Below are positions 12,900 to 24,789 of a stretch of DNA of 64,000 nt, piece after piece. Location of the stretch: the NCBI GenBank assembly GCA_018398805.1, contig JAGFBZ010000258.1:3832501-3896500 (forward strand). The letters are read 5' to 3'. This DNA is from Hirundichthys speculiger (lineage: Eukaryota > Chordata > Actinopteri > Beloniformes > Exocoetidae). The notes below the pieces were generated by a model, which was given only the letters and a program-made list of their open reading frames with translations, was not told the DNA's origin and searched no databases. A program made the position numbers and the translations under genes. Position 1 is the stretch's first letter; every line of letters starts with the position of its first letter.

Positions 12900-13151
12900 C
12901 ATCCATCCATTCATCATCTATGCCTGTTTAATCCTCTGCAGGGTCACGGGGATCTGCTGGAGCCTATCCCAGCTCTCTTCGGGCAGGGGTACACCCGGAG
13001 AAGTCACCAGTCCATCACAGAGCCACATATAGACAAACAACCATTCACACTCACAATTACTTCTATGGGCCATTTAGAACCACCAGTTAACCTGACATGC
13101 ATGTGTTTGGACTGTGGGAGGAAGCTGGAGTACCAGGAGGAAACCCACGCA
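12900..13151 (-). mobile_element. SINE, reverse orientation, lacking its tRNA head
   Basis: Starts with a CATCCATCCATTCATC tail and runs through GCAGGGTCACGGGGATCTGC, GGAGCCTATCCCAGCTCTCT and GGAGGAAACCCACGC, the reverse complement of the copy at 5,055-5,390. The 5' head is missing, and the copy stops where a Tigger-like element begins. Confidence 0.75.
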
Positions 13152-13159
13152 AGAAAAAA

Positions 13160-13840
13160 ATATTGCCTCTTGTTACGAAAGAAATTTCAGAATATGAAAG
13201 GCAAAAATATAGTATGCGCTGCTACTCACAGCTCCCAGAGTTTACCGAACGTAAATGTACTTGTAGCTGCTCTGTATCTCGGTTTGAGAGTGGTGCGTCC
13301 GAGCTGCTCTGCCATTGGCTATCGCTCAGCATCTTTCTGGCATCCCATTGGCTAGGAGGGCCCCTTGACTGTATGAGTGTAACCCAGCAACCCAGGTAAA
13401 CGAACAATTTTTACCTCCGCCGAGGAGATTATGTTTTTGTCGGCGTTTATCTGTCTGTCTGTCTGTGTTCAAGATAACTCAAAAAGTTATGGATGGATCT
13501 GGATTACATTTTCAGGAGTTGTTGAGATGTGAAAAGGAAGAACTGATATCATTTTGGGTGTGATCTGGAAGAAATCCTGGATTCTAGATCACTTTCAAAT
13601 TTTCAATAATCGTTGCGCATGGTGGAGGTCTTTTCTAGTTCTAACATGTATTTCTTACAGGTTTTTATGTCATTTCATGTATTATTTATAATTAATTAAA
13701 AAAAATTATGTTCGAATTTTGGCGGTCTTGTAACGGATTAGGGCATTTAGCATGGAAAACGCGTCTCTACTTATGAAAGTTTCAGGTTACAAAACTACTT
13801 CCAGAATTAATTAATTTCATAAGTAGTGGTACCACTGTAG
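13160..13840. mobile_element. Tigger/pogo-like non-autonomous element, split by a nested insertion
   Basis: The right end reads CATAAGTAGTGGTACCACTGTA, so the element end on the other strand is TACAGTGGTACC, like Tigger-type termini that start CAGTGGTACC and duplicate TA. The inner segment (ATTTTGGCGGTCTTGTAACG, GGTTACAAAACTACTTCCAG) and the left part (CTTGTTACGAAAGAAATTTC, GCCATTGGCTATCGCTCAGC, GGCATCCCATTGGCTAGGAG) match this type as I know it. The left terminus is lost near the SINE boundary. No coding sequence remains. An unrelated inverted-end repeat occupies 13,413-13,640. Confidence 0.5.
13413..13640 (+). mobile_element. MITE-like dispersed repeat with CCTCCGCC/GGTGGAGG ends
   Basis: Begins ACCTCCGCCGAGGAGATTAT and ends GCATGGTGGAGGTCTTTTCT. 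The outer 9 bp are an inverted repeat with one mismatch. The interior (GATAACTCAAAAAGTTATGG, GATCTGGATTACATTTTCAG) matches a repeat I know as widely dispersed in fish and other aquatic animals. A short TCTG run lies inside. It interrupts the Tigger-like element. Confidence 0.65.
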
Positions 13841-13848
13841 TTAATATT

Positions 13849-13926
13849 TACTTGGGGATCATGATCTGGGTTTCTGAAAAGGACCTAGAGACAATCTGTA
13901 TTGTAATAGGTGCTATACAGATAATG
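13849..13926 (+). repeat. LINE-type 3' tail fragment
   Basis: Contains GACCTAGAGACAATCTGTAT, TGTAATAGGTGCTATACAGA and then a T-run, the familiar teleost LINE/SINE tail built around a GCGCTATA-like block. Only the tail is present. Confidence 0.45.
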
Positions 13927-15775
13927 TTTTTTTCAGTTTTTTTTCCCTTTATTTCCTCTAGCCACCTTTTCTACCTCTTTGCAGGCATACTTATGACAGG
14001 TGCAGTGAATATAACAATTGATGATTGAGGTAAATGCATAAAAAAATGATAATCAAGAAATTCATCACCATTAAGCTTCACATGGAGACCTATAAAACAG
14101 CAAGAACGCCAGAGCGAGCAGAAGAGTGATGATGAGATAAATGACAAGCGTAGCAATGACATGAGTAGCAGACGCTCGTCTGAACGCACAAAGCCTTTGC
14201 AACAAAATCTACATGATCACCATGTTAGTCCGGCAACTTGAGCACATACTTCATTTTTCGGTTTGGCCCCCCCTTTCAAAATGCAACATCTTGCCACTGA
14301 AGACCAACTGTAGTCTATGATCTCACTTTCAGATCAGTACTTCTTACCCAATTGTGTACAAAAGCCATGGATTCATATCACGACTCAAATTTTTTGTTAA
14401 TTAATTTTTTAAATTTATTTTGTTATTTTCTTAACAAACTGCAGGGCCTTGATTACATGTCGAGGAATCATTGGCTGTAAAATATAGGAAAATACAGCCT
14501 CCGCCCATCCTGTGTGAGTATGCTGCATGTAGCACAGACACTGGGGTGTAAATCTTCAATTACTACAGGTCCCCAGGAAATACTAGTCCCTTGAAAATAG
14601 ACCAAGCAGTAAAGTCCATATAAACAGTCTATGGTTTGTGAATCCTTTCTATTCTGTTATTTCTATTTTGGAAAATACAAAGCTTTCAAAAGCAGTGGAA
14701 TAGGCCTTTTGTCTTTTGCTAAATCTGAAGCTTATTCCAAAATTGTCTTCCTTCTCTCACTTTTGAGAATTTTAACACCTCTTCATTGCACAATATCACA
14801 CATTTCATTGAGTAACTAGTTTATCAGAGTGCAGTTGAGGCTCCTTATGATCAAAAATAGCAATGCATACCCATGCTTGACCTTGTGGACTAGAAATGAA
14901 AGCCTTTAGTGTGGGAGGTCAAGGTGACACTTGGAATCAGATTTATCTTAGATTTTCTCTGGACATTCTGTGCAAATAATGAACACAGTATACATACATT
15001 TTGTTCATTGACTGGCTGAAAGATATTCATTTTTTTTAATGGATTCTCTCTTTCTTCCAAAAAATGCAAAAATCCACCACTATACATGAATGCAGACTTC
15101 TTGGGCTCTCCTGATTTTTTTTTTTTTTTGGTTAAAACGAATGATGGGATTATGTGTGTAAAATTCAGGTCAGAGCTCAAAGCCTGGCTCAATATGAGCC
15201 CATCATCCAAATTTGCATAAAGCTTTGCCGCATATTTACCCATGGTACACCAAAGACTCACTCTCAGAACTTTCTAGATATGGATCAGAATGGGAAGATT
15301 TTTGCATGATTAAAAGTCTGTGATAACTTCTCTATAATTTACCATAGAGGGCGAATTTGTGCCTAATCAGTGGCATAATTACAGAGCATTAGCAGGACTC
15401 CCCCAGGAAATAGATGAGGAGATGGAAGTTGAGACAGATCAAGATGGAGATAGAAAGAGAGGACAAATGTGAGAGAGATAAAAAGGGGAAGATGGAAAAA
15501 GAAGATAAGCGTAAAAGATTCAAGATTCAAGTGAGACATGAGAAGGGAGAACAACAGTGGAGAAACTGACGTCAACGCTCCAGGCATAATGGTAGGACTG
15601 CAAACTAATTTATTTTGGGTACTAAATTACATTTCAACCAGTTGGGAGGTCAAAGGGCAGAGGTAGGCCAGGACTTCAAGAAACAAAGAATATATGCACT
15701 ACACTAATATTTAGAGCTGTTTTAGTACAAAACTCACCATCCCAGTTCCATGGAATGTTTTAAGAGAGCAGCTGA
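13927..15775. other. non-coding stretch, no supported gene
   Basis: No recognisable gene or full repeat. A CATATAAACAGTCTATGG motif near 14,618 resembles one end of family B. The 123-codon minus frame at 14,890-15,261 is lysine-run and T-run driven with no domain. Confidence 0.5.
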
Positions 15776-16140
15776 TGTTATAATGGTGAGGTGTGGTGGC
15801 GTGGATGGTGGATCCAACAAGTGGCAGGAGCAGCGAGGTTCCAAACATAATTGTATTTAATGAAGCTCTTCCAAAGAAAAAAAAGGAACTCAAAAAAACT
15901 CCAAAAAACACAAAAACAAGGACGCCTCGATCAGACAGGGAAAAACATGAAAGAACTCACAGGGTGACAGTAGACGATGGAAACAGCACAATCTGGCAAA
16001 TGAACATGGGTTGACTAGACTTAAATACACAGAGGGACAAACGAGAGTCAGGTGCTAACATTTAGGGTTATCACAGAGGGAAGTAAAGCAAAAAAAAAAC
16101 ACGAGGACAAGACAAACCTTCAAAGTAAAACAGAAAAACA
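15776..16140 (-). mobile_element. diverged LTR-like segment related to the solo LTR at 61.3 kb
   Basis: On the minus strand this reads CTGTTTTACTTTGAAGGTTT, TGTCTTGTC, then TGTATTTAAGTC at the TATA position and ATTAAATACAATT at the polyadenylation position. These blocks follow the order in the solo LTR at 61,293-61,758 (CTGTTTTACTTTGAAGGTCT, TATATAAG, AATAAATACC). Neither end is clean and no target duplication was found, so it is an old, partial copy. Confidence 0.45.
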
Positions 16141-16435
16141 TTTGGAAGAACAGTAAAAAACAAACTCTCCCCAACCCACACCACAACAACTGAGCTAGAA
16201 GGTCTACAGTGTTGTAGATGCAGATGTATGAGTGGCACACAACACAACAATAGAGGTGTTGTGTGCTGCTCTAGAAAATTACACAAGAAAATGAAGGCTA
16301 CTTCATTATGTTGGCTCTCTGCTGATGAGTTCATGCTGGAGACGTAACCAGTTGCTCCTACAAGGACTTAATACCTTGTGATGAGCTGGTGAGTTATTAT
16401 TCATACCACATCCTGTATAAGACATCAGAGTCTGG

Positions 16436-16520
16436 TGAGCCATACTAATTATTTCCTTTTTGAAACAAAGAACTAGTCTGGTTCCTCTGGATTTGACTTT
16501 GATTCCAATGAGGCAGTACC
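16436..16520 (+). repeat. dispersed repeat family D, copy 1
   Basis: The block AAAGAACTAGTCTGGTTCCT, CTGGATTTGACTTTGATTCC and GAGGCAGTA is repeated with substitutions at 33,335-33,424. Weaker similarity continues downstream in both places to a shared GCTGGCCAGGCT. The class is unknown. Confidence 0.45.
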
Positions 16521-16780
16521 ACCAGTTGAAAAAAAAAAAAAAAAAAAACTGCTTCTGGACCAGTATACAACCAGTCAAAGAAGCAAAGTATGTGATGACA
16601 ACCATCTCTTGGTTGCTCCTTTAAAAGTCATCACATGTAGCCCACTCCCGCAGACTGGTTACGATTGGTTTGATCACATTCTGTCAGTGGGAGGGTTACA
16701 AGACCAATTTCACGAGAGAGAATTTTCAAGAAAGTGTATTGGTGAAGCTGGCCAGGCTACATCAGAGCAGGAGAGGCAGG

Positions 16781-19562
16781 GCAACTGAAGAGAGAAGTGA
16801 AAGGCAAGCTATTAAATTAGAAGAGAAGATTTACAGTGCACAGTTCCCATGTCCATAGGGTGTGAATCTTTCACTGATCTGTCAATGTTGATCCCCCGGG
16901 CAAGTACACAAGCATCCTGGCAGCCTGATAGCAATGGAGGCATAGAGGCAGCTGCACAAAGGGAGCCGCTATCGGGTATCACTCTCTGACAATTCTGGTT
17001 TCAATATTCCATCTGGGGCGCCTTTAAATCTCTGGATGTATAATCCTCATGTCTAAAATAAGTATTTCCTGTTGTAATAGAAAAAAAAAAATCTGTAAGT
17101 TCCATCTTTTCACCTGAAGGAAATGCACTCAGGCTAGAATCACTGTCAGCTATACTGTCAGCGTTCCAGCAGAGCCCACTCTTCCGTGTCTAAAAAAATG
17201 AAACCAGTGAAAAGAAAGATAATGAACAATTGCTAAACATACCTATTTAAATTAATTAGGAACTCTTCAAGCACACATTTCCACAAAATATTGTGCATAT
17301 ACTTTGTGAACAAAGCAATGTATGCGAGCATTGTGGGTATAAGCATGAGATCCCTTTGACTCTCAGCAGTAGTCTGAATAGGAATGGGATGAGAGCGGCT
17401 CTATTTCAGGATCTTGAGTCTTGTTCATCTTTCAGAGTACAGACAGAGAGATTGTACAATACAGAGGCAGAGTTGGCTTAAAAGAATGTTTGTTGGTTTT
17501 TAAAAATATACAGACTGGAGGCCATATTATTTTTGATAAATGGACTGGAAGAGAAGAAGCAAGTATTTATAGAGTAAGGAATAAACAAAATAGGAGTGGA
17601 AGGAGACAGGAACCTTTCTGGTACAGAAAAAAGTTTTCATTTGATGAATTGCAATGAAAACCAATAATTCTGACTTGCACTGTAAGAAGATTTTAACACA
17701 CAGGGAAACACGGCTGCTGGTGCTAGCACTGTTATTGTTAGGCACACTTGGCACATCAGGTTGTACATCATTTGATAGGAAGACGGTGTTTTTCTACATT
17801 GTTTGAAAAGAAAACTTGACAGGGCACTGATTTTACAAGATATCCTGTGATGAAATAGACTGATTGGCCCATTAAATCAATCCTAATCAGTATCAGTTGT
17901 TTTTCAGCTCGATCAATGTTGGAATTTGACTTGCGTGTTAAGAATTTCATCTCAGTTGAAGGCAATGGACTTTAATGGCAAATAACAAACAATACAAAGT
18001 CAACTAGCAGGCCCATCAACTAGCATAGTTTGAATATCTTCAATAATATTTTCAGTATATAAAAATCTCTTATCTTATTTGTCAAAGCTGTTTCTCCTTT
18101 TAATTGTATAAAAAGTTAACAGTTGAACACACCGTTATCCTTTAACCAACAAATTGCATTTTATTGCTTGGATATATTAATGAAAAATACAGTATAAGGC
18201 TATTGAAGTATGAATGTAAAAAAAACAGGGTAAAACTAAGAGAAGGAAATAATAAACCAATAAAGGTAGATCAGGTATAAAAAGAGGAAAGCATACTATA
18301 TAATTGAATAAAATCTATTTACCCTCATATAATCAGTTTATCCATTTAAACACTCTGAAAGACATTTAATTTGTTGGCATCCAGTAGATTCTATAGATTA
18401 CATCACATGGAACAATGGATACAAAAAAAAAAAAAAACCTTGCAAGTGTAACAGAAACATTTGTGAAACAAGGTGAGCAGGAGGTGTAGGAGGAGTGAAA
18501 CCGAAGAGGATATGAAGCAAGAAAAACAACTAACAGAGATATGGGTTTGTGTGAGTGGGAGTTCTCCAGAACCATGGTATGTTATTACACTTTTTGTCCT
18601 TGTCACACACAAACACACGCACTGTCACATCGAAGCTTGCATCTTTGCAATGCAGTAAGACAATAAATTACTCTGTCTAACTGCATTTCATGCGCGGCTG
18701 CATGTACACAAAAACATTCACAGACACACAAAAATTCTCTCTCTCACACTATAAATGCAGAAACACAAACAATGTAAAAATAAAAGAGATCTGCATGTAT
18801 TAAACACATAAATGCATGACAAACACTAATACACTAAATAAACTGAGGATGAGTAAAATGACTGAATAATCTGCTTTCATTCAAACAAAGATCATAATAC
18901 TTGAATGTTTTCAATGTCAATCACTTACCAGATACAAGTAAGTTTTTTTTTATTTTACTCTTTGTCCTTTTTATTGATTTCAAGGATATATGAACAAAAT
19001 ACATTCTTTACCTTATCTTTTACTTTTTCTAGGGGCCCCTTTTGAGGGAAATGGGCACATAATGGTTTTAGAGTCAAAGCAGGATTCACAGGAGTTTTAA
19101 AATCACACCATTCAAAGACACTGATTAAGCCTTACATGAATAACTGGATTTAAATATACTGCAGCTTTTGCAGAGTCATTCCTCTTAAGTAAATTAATGA
19201 AACTACAGCTGTAAGTAACAACTCCTCATGGTGTCCTTGAGGGGTGTGTGCTGTAGAATGCTTTCTTCCAACATGAACAAAGTTAATGGGTTTACGGCCG
19301 CAGCTACTGTTTCAATGTGGCTGATGTTTTGATTAAATGAGCTGTCAATATTCTTAAATATCATCAGTTATTTCTTGACAGTTCCGGAGGCAAAAATGAC
19401 TAAAGTACAGAATCAGTCACCGCTGGTATTCACATGTTATACTTCTGTAACAGACTTTATGTAGTATCCACGACTGCCCTCTCTTAGAGACACTGATGAA
19501 TGCCAGTCACTACTCTGAAACACTACCAGTTATGAGAGACAAGCCAGAGAAAGGTTTAAATA
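16781..19562. other. non-coding stretch, no supported gene
   Basis: A-rich and T-rich unique sequence with no coding domains. The part at 16,860-17,060 is balanced in base composition and repeat-free. The rest has scattered homopolymers. Confidence 0.5.
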
Positions 19563-20019
19563 GGGGAGAATGGGAGTGAGTATTGTAAGACATTGGGTAA
19601 TGTGAGACACCCCCTGTATCTAAGCAACAGAACACACCTGTGGTTATTTGAGCAATTAATTTTCAAGGCCATCCCATTTCACCTTGGCCATGAAGAACAG
19701 GACTCCATTGTGCTATGGTAAGCATGTGTTTTGTACAAAAATATATTTTCAGGATGTAAAAGTCAAGTTTTTGGTTTTCAACATAATCAACTCTCATGCT
19801 AAAGGTAATTGATTCAAGTGGACAAACTCATATCCCAAATATTGTTAAACTATCAACTTTCAAAATGCTATGACGATGCTAGCTAAAGATTAGCCTGAAT
19901 TGCACAGAGAGGTTGTTTTTTTTATAAAAAGGTGGTGGTGGGTTAAAGTGATACAAATACCATGTAAAGTAAGACAGATGCTTTTTTTTTCATGTCATAA
20001 ACAGTTTGAAAAATCCATC

Positions 20020-21229
20020 ATGCCGAGGAAATACAACAGGAAGACAACCTGGGGAAAACCCTCCCTTGAACAGATGGAATGTGCATCCACTGAGGTCGTG
20101 GAGCAAAAGAAATCCTTAACAGGTGTTTCAAGGGACCGAAATATTGACAAGTCAAGCCTCCTAAGATTTATAAGAAAAAAAAAAAGAGAAAGGGGAAGTG
20201 AAAAGAGTAGCTTGGGGTGCAGTGGCTCAGGCAAAGAGAATTTTGACTAATGAGATGGGGAAGAACTTCCCAAACACCTGAAAGAACTTGCTGAATAGTC
20301 CAATGGCCTCTCCCCAGCTAAGTGCCACCAACTGGCATTTGAATATACAAAAAGAAACAATGTCTTTATTTCTGGTGATTGTAATAGTTTGTAAAAGTCA
20401 TATGATTTCCCATGGTAACTAAGGCTGATCTTCCCACAAGGCTAAATCTTATAATAATGGATTGTCTATAGGTCAAGAAAGGTTTTGAAACTTCCGAGCA
20501 CGTCACCATCTTTCTGTCTGAACTCTAGAAGCAACATTCCTTGGATGGGCCACTGCCTTCAATAAAACGACTGTTGGGGAGTTCTTTGATAATCTGGCAG
20601 TAGTCATGGACAGGTGACAAAATTAATTCTTCTACTGCAAATGTTTTATTTTGGTTTTATAATAAGATTAAGTAGTTTGGATTCCCTTTCTCCTTATCTT
20701 TAACAGACATAAATTCCCCCCACACACCTAGTAGCATCTGTAGGCTGCTACTGCTGAACCTTTAGTGCGTAGTAGCAGCCTAGCCTACAGACTGAACATG
20801 CCATTGGTTCTGAACTTTCTGCTTGAATCAGGTCGTGACACAAAGAGGGAAAAGGCAAGTTGGTTCTGTCACATCGGCTGAGAGAGGGGAACTGGTAACT
20901 CTGGTGTGTGTGTGGTGAATGCTCCTGGGGATGCTACACCTCCCATGTTTGTCTTTCCCAGAGTAAAGTTTAAAGACTGCTTCATAATCAATGCACCTCC
21001 AGGAGCAAAGCGTACCTGAACCAGGACAGGATGGATGAATGAAGATACCTGGGCCGAATTCCTCGATCACCTGATAGAGCACACTTACTGCACCCCTGAC
21101 CACCCCAAGCTGTTAATCATGGATAATCCTAAAGCTCACATATCACTCAAGGCCGTAGAAATAGCCAAGAGCAATGGTATTGTTCTCCTCACTCTTCCAC
21201 CTCACACATCCCATCGCATCCCATCATGA
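20020..21229 (+). pseudogene. pogo-like transposase, broken
   Basis: The ATG at 20,020 opens with MPRKYNRKTTWGKPSLEQME, a pipsqueak-type helix-turn-helix start. A TAG after KELAE at about 20,295 breaks exon 1 before the block LSPAKCHQLAFEY (reading approximate). A second exon carries ATFLGWATAFNKTTVGEFF and ends in a clean GT at 20,614. The intron runs to AG at 20,706 and the third exon resumes HKFPP. QVGSVTSAERGELVTLV then FPRVKFKDCF, GWMNEDTWAEFLDHLIEHT and LLIMDNPKAHIS (second catalytic Asp) follow the family order. A TG-run frameshift near 20,917, a TGA near 21,018 and loss of the expected DET segment make it non-functional. Confidence 0.8.
20739..20789. repeat. imperfect inverted repeat inside the pogo pseudogene
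   Basis: The left arm TGTAGGCTGCTAC pairs with GTAGCAGCCTAGCCTACA, the right arm carrying five extra bases. It lies where the first catalytic Asp segment of the transposase should be encoded. It could be a small insertion or a local fold-back. Confidence 0.5.
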
Positions 21230-21394
21230 ATGATATTTTGTTGTATTTGTTTTTGTTCAGTTACCTTCAAGTGTTTAGAAAAAAAATGATCTTAATTGAA
21301 CAGTCTCCATGACTTTTAAATTATGTGTTTTTGCATTAAATACAGAGAAAAAAAAAGCAGCAAATTAAATAAATAAATAGTTGGCTTGCAAAGC

Positions 21395-21575
21395 ATTTGC
21401 TAAGTCAACCAACTAGCCTCTGTTCTCCTCTTCTGGAAATAAAAACCCTAAACCCTAACATATGGTGCTCTGCTCTTCTTTATACCTAAAGCTATTCTTT
21501 AATCAACCAACCAACAGCTAGTTTGATTACTAGTTGGTTGCTTAGCTAGCCTCTGAGCTAGTTGGTTGGTTAACT
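21395..21575. repeat. clustered direct and inverted CTAGTTGGTTG motifs
   Basis: CAACCAACTAGCC, AACCAACCAACAGCTAG, ACTAGTTGGTTGC and GAGCTAGTTGGTTGGTTAAC occur within 180 bp in both orientations, so the segment can fold on itself. It directly follows the truncated pogo element. No repeat class is recognised. Confidence 0.5.
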
Positions 21576-21844
21576 AGCTTTCTGTTTTTTGATAATATGC
21601 TGTGTTTAAGTTACTATAAGCCTGACCAGTACATTTTCTATTTCTATTTAGACAATATACGGTGGCACTAAACTGTAAGCTGGCCTTTTGTTCATCATTT
21701 ATTTCTCAAGAGTCAAACAGCATCATGTATTTGGTCTCCTCTGCAGTTGAAACTTGATAAAGAGGTGCTTGAACCAGTCAGTGAACCTAGTTAAATCTTG
21801 TTGAATGAAGGTATGAGTTAGTTGAGTATGATGGTGTATTCATT

Positions 21845-22060
21845 GAGTTCCAACGTCCCCACTTGAAATAAGAAAAGAAGTATTCCTTGCGTGACCACTA
21901 GGGGCTAGCTCCAAAAGCAAATCTTCATTTACTCCCATGCAAAAATGTCCAACTTTACATCAAAAATATTTATTCACAGCCTTGTTTAAAAATACTGTTT
22001 TGGCCTCTAGCTAATACTTCCTGCGCACGCACTGTGACAATGAGAGCGCCACTACTGTAG
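21845..22060 (+). repeat. dispersed repeat family B, copy 2
   Basis: Contains GCGTGACCACTAGGGGCTAG, CAAAAATGTCCAACTTTACA and a TATTCACAGCCTTGTTTAAAA block. It aligns block by block with copies at 25,375-25,520 and 44,640-44,765 and with the reverse copy at 3,181-3,300. Confidence 0.6.
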
Positions 22061-24556
22061 TATATGTCCAATTACACTTTATTCCAGTTGGCAAAAAAAA
22101 GTATGTACTCCAGGTCACATGCGCCCCCATCGCACAGTGCCCCCCCATTTTAGCCTAGCTAAAATAGCTAACTGTGATCCAGCTAGCTTCTCACCCCTGC
22201 TTGTTCTACCCTTTTGCAACATGGCATTGTGTGGTAGTGTCACTTCAGAGGGTTCTTCTGTGTATGAGATGAAGCCACGTTCATCTTGTACATCTGATTT
22301 CATTTTGTATCAGACTTGTAGATCTGTTTAATCTCCATCTCCATGACCAGCCAAGCCTGCAGTATTATAGATGTGTTCCTGGGTGAGCCATGACTATTCC
22401 ACAAGCACTCAGCACAGTATGTTCATATATTATACTTCTATCGTTAAACTATAAACCAGAGCAGTGACTGATGCATTTAATTGTGTCAAGGTGTGTAGCA
22501 ATCAGTCTAATTGCCGAGTAAACATATAAATAATAATGCTGCATAATGGATATGCTGGTGCTCCCTGCGGATGGTAGGATCAGGATGAAGAGAGATTTCC
22601 TGACCAATGATAATGACTGGTTAATATTCTGATTTAGATTCCTTAGAACAGTCCTCTTGGATCTATGTGCTGAACTGGGTCCAGTGTTAAACAGGCCGAG
22701 CCATACTGGTATATGGACAGGTGTTGACTGCTTTTGGCTTCTAGGAACCAGCTCTTTTTAGTTGAATTAGCCAGCAGGTATGCATTTAATATGATTAATA
22801 ATATAATGTTAAATCGTCTGCTGAAAGCCCCTTTTGGGTATCATATCAAACAGTTAAATTCTATCTGGGATATCACAGCCGTCCCTGAGCACAATAACGC
22901 CTGCCGTGTTGGATGCTGTTATTAACATGACTAGTCAATGCAACAAGTTTCATTACAGTGTGGGGGAAGAGGCCCATATATATATCTAACATTAAAAGGC
23001 AGTTTGCAGCAATGTCCAGTTTCCCAAATGTAAACGACACAGTTGACTGGACACACATGCTATAAGGGCTTTATGTGAAATGTGCATACAATCAAAGTAC
23101 AAGTTATTTGTGTCTCAAAGATGGTTCTGACAAATTTAGTGGCATGGTGGCCTGACTCAACACACGACCCATTCATCCTGATGCAAAAACATTCAGAAGG
23201 CACTTTGCATTGACCGTTTATGGTAGAGAGTGGGTGTGTAGGGGGAGGAATATGAGGCAAATCCACCTGTACAAACTTCCAAGTGTTCTGTGATTTATAA
23301 AGGGAAAATTGCTTGGAGGCACGGTTTTATGAATTGGATTATTTTTGGTGAACGCACTTTTGGGCTTTTGACATGCGGAAACTTCTCCACAAAATACTCA
23401 CCCACCATCCCTTATCATTATTTTTGTTGTTATTATTTTTGCTAATATGCTGTTATAACGGAGTGGCTGAGTTCTCAATATACGGGGGAAAAGGTCCTCC
23501 ACTGTGAGCATTTTCATTCAAATTTCAAATATTTTAAAGACTTTTTTACATGCTTTTGCTTGATCAGTGTCTAAAAAGATTCATTATTGAACTTCAAACA
23601 TCTATTTAACCACACATTATCTATTGTTTCTAAAAGAAAAAAGGTTTATATTGCTTTTCCATTGACTGGATTGTTAAAATTACAGCTCCATTGCAAGATC
23701 CATAGTCTTTTAAAAAAGACTATTGTGTTCCTTTAATATTGAAATGATCCACAGCAAGAATATAGCACCAAGAAAAAAGAAAAAAATAGATAAATAAAAG
23801 TGAAAAAATTCACATGGTGCTCTTCTTTTTAACTGTTATCTGTTCTTTCATCAGTACGGCAGTGTGTCACTGACTCATTGTTTAATTACCTTTGGCTGAT
23901 TATGGAGAGATGAGTCCTGTAATAGAGGGGGTATAATGCAGAAGGATCCAGCAAATCCCAGTTGCAATTGAATACAGCTGTTGATGATTTGTGAGGCCAA
24001 AGCCAACGCAAGGCCAAAATGTTGATAGCAGTGTACTCATCCTCAACTGTTGTCAGGGACCTCAACGGTTATTGTGCCAAGTATACTGACCTTGGAGCAC
24101 TTGAGTGCGGGACAAAAAAAAAAAAAAAAGATTTTTTATTTTATTTTTTTTCCCACACAGCCAGCTCTGGCATGAGGGTGTCAAACTGCTGTAAATTGTT
24201 CTCTACTGAGTGCAATGATATGGTTCAAAATATGATAATTTATATCCAAAATGTCATTACTGTCAATTCTAAAACTCTTTTTCCAATAAACAGCAGTTCA
24301 TTAATTTGAATTGTGAAATGGTGCCCTCTGTGGCAAAATTAATATAGTTAAATTGATTGTTCTGTATCATATGAATAAACATAAAACAAGTTTATTATCT
24401 AAAATGACTGGTGGCTAAATAATTAATAGCTAAACTGAAACTAGGTAGTCTGCACAATATGCTGTTTTTCTGATTACTTTTTTCATTCTTCTACTTTTTT
24501 AGACCATAGAATTGAATGCTGAAGTAGAGTCCTGTATTTTCACTCTTTAGAATTTT
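22061..24556. other. non-coding stretch; possible conserved element at 22,730-22,990
   Basis: No transposon or gene recognised. 22,730-22,990 is repeat-free and carries TAAT-rich motifs amid balanced sequence. A-runs occur at 23,770-23,810 and 24,113-24,129. Confidence 0.5.
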
Positions 24557-24558
24557 GT

Positions 24559-24561
24559 ATA

Positions 24562-24598
<37 letters not shown>

Positions 24599-24610
24599 AT
24601 ATATATATAT
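24559..24610. repeat. TA dinucleotide microsatellite
   Basis: About 50 bp of alternating TA interrupted once by TATTATA. Short open frames reading Ile/Tyr on both strands here are artefacts of the repeat. Confidence 0.95.
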
Positions 24611-24789
24611 GAACATCAGCTTTGCTTTTAAATCTAAAGTTTACCGAGAAACACCAGCCTACTATTACAGTCCTGCAGTGTCCAATGCATCTGATTTGGA
24701 GGAGTTTAGTGTTACTAGCCCTGACAATGTAATCTGCAACCTTGATTACATGTTCATAATCTACTTCATAGCAGTTTTTTTTTCTTTTC

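Larger units (their letters stand above)
19563..21229 (+). mobile_element. pogo-like (Tc1/mariner superfamily) DNA transposon, 3'-truncated
   Basis: The 5' end region GGGGAGAATGGGAGTGAGTA, then GACATTGGGTAATGTGAGAC and ACCCCCTGTATCTAAG, looks like the start of fish pogo-type elements. A decayed transposase gene with two recognisable introns follows. The copy stops inside the DDE domain just after PPHTSH, so the 3' third and right terminus are missing. No matching inverted end was found downstream. Confidence 0.65.
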
